NCBI GenBank assembly: GCA_008931825.1
Contig: QXVZ01028097.1
Span: 1-26,058, forward strand
DNA: 26,058 nt
Source: Phallusia fumigata
Taxonomy: Eukaryota; Chordata; Ascidiacea; Phlebobranchia; Ascidiidae
Direction of reading: 5' to 3'
Positions 20,390-26,058 of the stretch are shown one piece after another. The translations under genes were made by a program, and so were the position numbers. The notes below the pieces were generated by a model. It had not been told where the DNA came from. It did no database searches and was given only the letters and a program-made list of their open reading frames with translations. Within the stretch, counting starts at the first letter, position 1. The number at the start of each line of letters is the position of its first letter.

Positions 20390-20790
20390 AAGACTTTCAT
20401 GTGATAAACGGTACAGCTGTTTAATCGCTATTTTTTTACAGAAAAGCAAATAAACGACTAAGATGACCATGATCAACCGTACGAATCTCCAAACACAATG
20501 CTCATATGCCTATTTAGCATCTTAAAAATTTGTTTAGTGTTAGTAGACACTGACACATTGTATGATGTTTAAAATCGACTTTTAAACGCGATTTTCTTTG
20601 ACAACGTCATTACTAATCTCCTGATGCAAGTATCCTTGCAAAGTTTTCTTATTTTACGTATATTCCGTTTGTTAAAAGAAATCGTAGCGACACACTCACC
20701 AAATCGGAAATAGCGGCGTAACGTTAGGACGTTATATGCAGTAGTGCACAACAGTAAACAGCTACACCAACAATGCATGATAAAAAGCAA
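20390..20790 (+). repeat. Truncated unit piece U7 with hairpin element copy 6
   Basis: From 'ctttcatgtgataaacggtacagctg' through 'tgatcaaccgtacgaatctcc' to 'acaacgtcattactaatctcctgatgcaag', as in U1, then a hairpin element at 20641-20724 (arms eroded: tatattccgtttgtt / accaaatcggaaatagc). It marks the right limit of the tandem-unit field. Confidence 0.65.
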
Positions 20791-21114
20791 GCAAATGTTT
20801 TGCTTAGTTCCCAAAAGGTTTGATCTTTGTTTGTTAAAAATACCAAAATATGCAGAAATGTCAACAAACAAGATTCTCCAAATACTTTGTGTTCCTAAGA
20901 CATGCCTGAGAGCAGACTAGGTTCAATAACCATTGTTACCACTAAGTTGAATTGTTGGTTTCTTCTACCTAAGACCTGCAAGGATAAAAGTGTTCAGTAA
21001 TAAGTAAAGGTTTACAGTTACAACTCTGTCTCCACATACTGTTTTAGCATTGTACCCATTTTACACAAACTTAAGTAAACCATCAAACATTTGGCATGTT
21101 TTATAAACTCAAAA

Positions 21115-21120
21115 TTTATT
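21115..21120 (-). promoter_or_regulatory. Candidate polyadenylation signal for the long-tail exons
   Basis: An AATAAA hexamer on the minus strand, about 160 bases past the stop codon at 21282-21284. It is a reasonable 3' end for transcripts using the exons between 21282 and 22222. Confidence 0.45.
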
Positions 21121-21281
21121 TTTGTCAATTTCTACATGAAAGTCAAATTTGGGACATAAAAAAACCATGCAGTGGTTGTATTTCCAGTTTCTTACAAAAA
21201 AATAATGCTAGATGCGTTCATAAAATTTTGTTGCAATACAAAAACAAAAATGTATTGGAACAAAACTATGTTTAATCTTAC

Positions 21282-22222
21282 TTATGACATTTCTTCACTA
21301 ATTTTTCTGTTTTTGAATAGATATTGGTCCAGTATGTTATTTTGCTTAATTAGTACATTTTAAAAGAAAACAAAGCTTACCCGAGAAAATAGTTAGCTGC
21401 AGCAAATGGGTCAGTTAAACCTGAAAAAAATTAAATTAAGGAAAAGATACAAACAAAATAAAGTTAAAAAAATTAATGATATTGTCATAAAGTTTTCTAT
21501 TGATAAAAAATGAAACTTATAAAAAATTAAACTTACTTGGTGTTTTTTTTTCTTCTCTCCCATGTACACCTACATACGGGTCATCCATACTTCTCCCAGC
21601 CTCAGTGTAACTTTTTTACCAATTTCTGACTCTGTAAATATATTTATAAGTTAAGCAAAAAAAACAACAGAACAATTTTGCTTTGGACAGGATTAAAAGT
21701 GAAATAGCATAATAATCATTTTCATAAGTGCTGTATATTTTCTAAATAAAAGCACTTTCATTTTCACATGAAGATATTTTGACAGTAATATACATTATTC
21801 ATATTAAAGTACCAGCGTACTAACCACTTTGGCACAACAACAAAAAGTATAAAACTTTTTTACTTGTTTTTTTCCATATTAAAGTGCCAACTTATATGCA
21901 AAACAGACATGCCAAAGTGAACCAACAAAATCTGTTAAAACTAGGCCTTCTGTTTTACCTTGATTAATGTTCAAACACAAACATGAAAAAAAGTTTTGTG
22001 GTGTGTGTGATATAACTACTGGGTAGGGATAAGGACAGATGACACACCATGACCAATTCTACTAGAACTGGTAAAACATATTTGGGTCTAATACATTGGC
22101 AAATTATTGCTGTAATCACACAGCAAAATGAGGGATGCTCTTACTTTTTACCCTTTTTTGATGATGTATCATGAATGCAAAAACAAATAGAGTTACAATA
22201 AAACCAGTTCCACCGACAGAAA
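21282..22222 (-). CDS. Alternative 3' exons: second transmembrane helix and long cytoplasmic tail
   Basis: Four exons on the minus strand. 22222-22145 encodes SVGGTGFIVTLFVFAFMI then basic HHQKRVK, a transmembrane helix plus stop-transfer. 21631-21578 encodes SEIGKKVTLRLGEVWMT. 21420-21381 encodes LTDPFAAANYFLG. 21306-21282 encodes KISEEMS and TAA. Phases are 1, 1, 1 and 2, and all joins stay in frame. The first starts in phase 1, exactly as gene B's last exon does, so gene B's Ig2 exon (ending 23274) could splice here instead, giving a tail of about 45 residues. The acceptor at 22223 (AATTTGAG) is pyrimidine-poor, but so is the AAAAACAG one at 21307. No ectodomain exons of a separate gene are visible between 22222 and 23028. 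It could also be the 3' end of a partly deleted paralogue. Confidence 0.55.
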
Positions 22223-23027
22223 CTCAAATTGTTTAGCCCAATGTAACTGGAACACCAGGTGGGACCACATAAAAGTAACTGTTTTTGTTCTTCGACCCAT
22301 TAGTTTTTTCATTTAAAAACTATTTTCTCAAAACCATAACAAAATAAAAAAAATTGAGCAAGAAACTGTATTCATCTACAACTCTACAAGGCTCAAGCAT
22401 TAAGCTTTATTTTGTCAGCAAATTTTACAGGAAATACTAATTCTCAAAGTTTTTCTATTACTTACATTTTATGATAATGAAAGTAAAATAAATCATAGTA
22501 TTTGTTTGGTTTATTGGTATTGATAGCTCTTGTAGTGTTCTGTTCTGATAAAAAGCCATTTTATTTTTAAATTAGATGTTTAAACATCACAAGATTTGAA
22601 ATAAAAAAATAAGACTGGAATGAAACATCATTCTATAGGAAATTTTTTTGTTGTGTGAAAACACCAGACAACTGCAATGCAAAATTGATAAATCCAGTGG
22701 CAGTAGGTACCAATTAGTTATTGATTGTAAATTGTTTTTACACTGCTCCCTACAACTTAATGCTTTCAAAAACAAATCTGTGAACATATTGTTGTGTTGA
22801 GTTTATTTCGCTTGCTGAAAGAAAACGTAGCAACACAATAGGGGCTCACTTGAGAGTGAGTTTGGCACAGTATGAGAAAACACGACTGGGGGTAACTTAC
22901 CTTGACATAAAATTTAGAAATTGGGGGAGACAGCCTTACATCAGCAGTCTTTGTCAACTAGACATTGCTTTATCCTAAGCTGTTACCTGCAGATCATAAT
23001 TTGCACTTCACAGGCAAAGCAAAAGCA
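22223..23027. other. Intron between the two alternative ends of gene B
   Basis: Holds a truncated hairpin element (22790-22840). It also has one open 57-base stretch on the minus strand (22901-22957, ADVRLSPPISKFYVK, donor GTAAGT) whose phase does not fit gene B. Otherwise nothing is recognised. Confidence 0.35.
22790..22840 (+). repeat. Hairpin element copy 7 (left half)
   Basis: Reads 'gttgtgttgagtttatttcgcttgctgaaagaaaacgtagcaacacaata', matching the left arm and loop of copy 5. The right arm is missing. Confidence 0.6.
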
Positions 23028-25678
23028 TTATTTTATTATACAGCACACCACCAATGCTATAACGATTAATATTAACAAACTCAAAAAGAAAAGAAGCAAT
23101 ATATTTAAGGGGTTGTTCGATGCATCAATGTTGACTTCTGGTGTTTCTGTTGAATAGAAAAGAACAAATTAGAAGCAATGTGATTTTGTCACATGCACAG
23201 CTTAGTACGCCCACAGTCAAATTTTTAGGTAAAAAGAGCCATTTTACATTATATGTTTAAACATCTTACATACCTGATTCAGAATTTGTCACAGCATGGA
23301 TAGTTTCAACAGCTGATCCAATACCATTGGAAGCATGGCAGCTTACATTAGCTGTTGCATTAAAGCTTGTTGTCCAGTTACAATTAGGTGCAATCTGATC
23401 GAATTTCATTCTCAAATCTGAATTATACCATGTGCATTTAGATGGGGGGTTTGAATCAGCAATGCATTGAATGGTAACATTGCTGTTTTGCTCAACAACA
23501 TAGATGTTTCCACTTCTTTCAATAGAACCCACAACAGTGAGGTTTAAAGTTCCTGGTCCATCTAAAAACATCCAAATATATAAAAAGGTATGGGTTTTCT
23601 TACTGTTGGTGACTTTTGAATACATAGAAAAATATGTATGGTGCCCTATATAGTTACATTGTTTGTCCTTAATATTTTTACAGCAACTTAAAACAGATGT
23701 GGCACACACATATTTTTTAATATTGTACATAATGATGAAATATAAACCTTGTAACCTTACATGTGCTTTTTGTCATGTGAAAAATATAAGAAATGTTAAA
23801 ACATTTTTTGTTCAAAAAATTTGCATATTATTTGATGTTAGACTTAAAAACAGAAACAAGGATTAAACGACTCCCAATTAATCATATTTGTGCCCAAACT
23901 AGAAATGCTGGCATCATGTAATGACTCATTTTCATACTTACAATAAACTTCAAGTTTTTTCTCAGACATAATAACAGTTTCATTTTTTAGGATCAGCATG
24001 CATTTGATATATTTTCCATGGTGATAAGGTTTTACTTTGAAGTTTCCCTGGACATCCTGCATTTAAGTGGACAATTTGCACTTTTAAATAGCTACTACAT
24101 GGGTTTAAAAATTTCTTGTGTCACTGTAATATTTATGGAAATCAGTTCTGATAAACTACATAAATCTTATTTCAAACAATGCCAGAAAGGGTGTCATAAG
24201 TTTATGAACTGCAAGAAAAACTTTAGATACACTGCTAAATTTAAATAAACTTGTATATATTAAAAATTGACAATGGAAAATGCTAATCAAGTTAAATCAC
24301 AATAAGCTCCCATAAATTTAAACACCATCACAAGGTAACATACAATAATATTTCATAATTAGATGTAGTTAAATTGTGCTCAACATCACCAAAGTGCAAA
24401 AATTGAGGAACCTGTCACTTTTTACACGAACACATATTGTTGACTTAACACATATACCCACCTCTGAACCAAGTTGTAGTTTAAGTTTGCTTCCATAAAT
24501 AATGCTATGATTTCCTTCTAGTCGACATGTAAAGTTAGCAAGGTTTGGAGTATCTTCAGTTAGGTTGAAGATGAATCTCCCAAATAGTAAAACTACAAAC
24601 ATTAAAATTTTACTAGCATCCTAGTAAGTTAAAAAAGGAGTTTCATGTTTTTTTTCATGTGCAGAACAATTTACCACACAGAAGCTAGACAAAAGTTTTT
24701 TTTGTTTTCATCTCTCTGATCAAAGTAAAACTTACCATTGACACAATAAAGGCCATCCTCTCCTTCCCAAGTGGCATTGGGTAAACAAACTGTTGATTGC
24801 ATCCTTCTTATACCAGATTTATACACTAGAGTATCATTGTTTGGGCATTGAAATCGTCCCTTAGAATTGTACTGGCCAAATGTTTTTTCATCTTTCAATG
24901 AGATTATGTTCAAATGATCATAGTTTTGACAAACTGCAAAAAAGTTAGAAAATGAAACAAACTTGATGATCAACATTTTAAAATAGGTTTATAACTGCTT
25001 GCTTTCTTAGAAAACTATTTCTTTTTTATTTACAATGCCTGGACCTATTTTTTGCAGCAGAGGATAAGGAAATGAGCTCAACTCAATGTTTTTGCCAGGA
25101 ATAGTAGCAAAATTTGAACTTGAATTTGATTCTTTTGCCCAACTTTCTATTGAAAGCAGGAAATAAAATTAAAACCACTTATCCTGTGCCCCAAAACAAA
25201 CGCACTTTAAAGCAAGCATTTGCGAAAAAGACACTTACGTTTAGCGAACAGAGTGAAGTTGCCAGTTGAACCTTCTAATGGGGGATGACAAGCAACAAAT
25301 ATATTGAATGTTTGTGTGATAGGTTGTGCCTGAAATGTTGATGTCACATAGCTGACATTTTTGCTACATGTGACATTATTACTGTTGGGACTACAATTGT
25401 ATTGTTTGAAAAAATGTTCTTTAGTATTATTAAGATTCCACCAGCAACTGACAATTTTACTGGTGACGGAGAAATATATCAATGGAGAAAAGTTTATGGA
25501 TGCGTTTCCACCGTTTCTGAGACCATTTGATGCCCGAATCTCGGGAGTTTCTAAACAACACATAAAATCGCAGGCTTGTTAGCCACTTTGTGTTAGCCAC
25601 CAGGTACTTACACTTACCCAGCTGAATGCTGCCAAGAACAGCGACACTTACAAAAACAAACAAAAATGCCCAGTTCAT
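23028..25678 (-). CDS. Gene B: CCP + two-Ig type I membrane receptor, 7 exons, 407 aa
   Basis: Exons, 5' to 3': 25678-25618, 25550-25239, 24933-24736, 24592-24462, 24056-23942, 23561-23274 and 23146-23028. They total 1224 bases, in frame, with all borders GT/AG. Residues 1-20 are a signal peptide (MNWAFLFVFVSVAVL). Residues 21-125 form an N-module with cysteines in VSCWW, YNC, VTC and VAC. The CCP is Cys126-Cys188 with four Cys and a Trp. An Ig-like domain of about 191-272 (Cys213, Cys253) is split by a phase-0 intron and lacks the usual Trp. A second Ig of about 273-368 has Cys305, Trp317 and Cys347, plus an extra Cys315/Cys333 pair. The transmembrane helix is about 384-406, then a single Lys and TAA. 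About 16 N-glycosylation sequons imply a heavily glycosylated surface protein. All junctions except the one inside Ig1 are phase 1. An AATAAA overlaps the stop codon. The architecture suggests a recognition or adhesion receptor; I know no named orthologue. Confidence 0.85.
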
Positions 25679-25716
25679 TTGGCTCGTCGGTCTATCTTTA
25701 TACGTCGTTTAGCTAC
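25679..25716 (-). promoter_or_regulatory. 5' UTR of gene B preceded by a splice acceptor
   Basis: A strong acceptor (TTTATTTTTTATTTACAG) ends at 25717, leaving 38 bases before the start codon at 25678. It could end a 5' UTR intron. In ascidians it could equally be the site where a spliced leader is added in trans. No TATA box was identified upstream. Confidence 0.45.
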
Positions 25717-26058
25717 CTGTAAATAAAAAATAAAGAATCTTTTTAACATGCAGAGCTAAACAATGTAGACTTTCAAGTTTAAACACAAGCTTGAATTGCG
25801 TTTCAATGTCGATTTTATTTTTGCTGGTGTTTCGTTTACACTGTAGTGGTTGAAATGCGAAAGCATTAGATTTAATGTTAATTTACTCCAAATTTATACT
25901 GATGCCTAAGATTGAATGTTAATCAACAGCTGTTTCGTCGTTGTAACGTTTTATGTCTGTGTAAGGGATTATTCGTTGTCCGCGTTTTGTGTGTTGGGGA
26001 TTAAGCCGTCGCTGTTTCCCCTTTGTCAGGAAACTTATGTATCCAGTCGCCTGTGTTT
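25717..26058. other. Upstream flank of gene B
   Basis: Contains the intron or outron ahead of gene B's 5' UTR and possibly its promoter. No coding exon or repeat recognised. Confidence 0.35.

Noticed and set aside
22901-22957. Open 19-codon stretch with GTAAGT donor between the alternative ends of gene B
   Set aside because: It is phase 0 at both ends and does not fit the phase-1 junctions of gene B. The acceptor is weak.
1-26058. CRISPR array, bacterial operon or viral genome
   Set aside because: There are no regularly spaced short repeats, no long ORFs and no ribosome-binding-site pattern. Introns and animal domains show nuclear animal DNA.

Overview
This is eukaryotic genomic DNA, probably from a tunicate; a solitary ascidian such as Ciona is my best guess, but this is inference. 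The sequence is roughly two-thirds A+T. Its genes are split into short exons with mostly short introns (the longest, in gene A, is about 590 bp), and the protein modules are animal extracellular ones: CCP/sushi, Ig, EGF and ZP. No intact rRNA or tRNA gene, CRISPR array or bacterial operon is present. Coding assignments come from joining open exons by hand with matching splice phase; none has been tested against transcripts.

Left edge, 661-2461 (+), gene A: a complete-looking six-exon gene for a 225-residue type I membrane protein. Its order is signal peptide, a short Cys/N-glycan-rich N-module, two CCP domains, a transmembrane helix and a tiny Cys-rich tail. Right edge, 23028-25678 (-), gene B: a complete-looking seven-exon gene for a 407-residue relative. 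Its order is signal peptide, a larger N-module, one CCP, two Ig-like domains, a transmembrane helix and a one-lysine tail. Further along the same strand (21282-22222) lie four exons encoding a second transmembrane helix with a longer cytoplasmic tail. They are in the right phase to replace gene B's last exon, so the locus may make short-tailed and long-tailed receptors from one ectodomain. An orphan copy of gene B's last exon, one base short, lies at 19941-20058. Decayed exons of what looks like a third family member lie at 6766-7979 (+).

Middle, about 8.6-20.8 kb: ruins and duplicates of a different gene. Two exons at 8612-9081 look like part of a ZP domain. From about 9.57 kb on, a tandemly duplicated unit (two adjacent copies of about 2.44 kb, nearly identical in part, plus older truncated copies) carries an EGF-like exon four times. 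Each EGF copy has a different cysteine or frame defect except the one at 13800-14046, which is intact. The units also carry hAT-like miniature elements, a recurring hairpin element and tRNA-derived SINE pieces.

Remaining stretches (2.5-6.7 kb) hold a GGTTC-rich degenerate repeat, a hAT-like MITE with a target-site duplication, one copy of the hairpin element, a tRNA-like fragment, and otherwise nothing I can identify. Overall the window looks like a fast-evolving cell-surface receptor cluster embedded in young segmental duplications, a setting often seen for immune or self/non-self recognition loci. That functional reading is inference.
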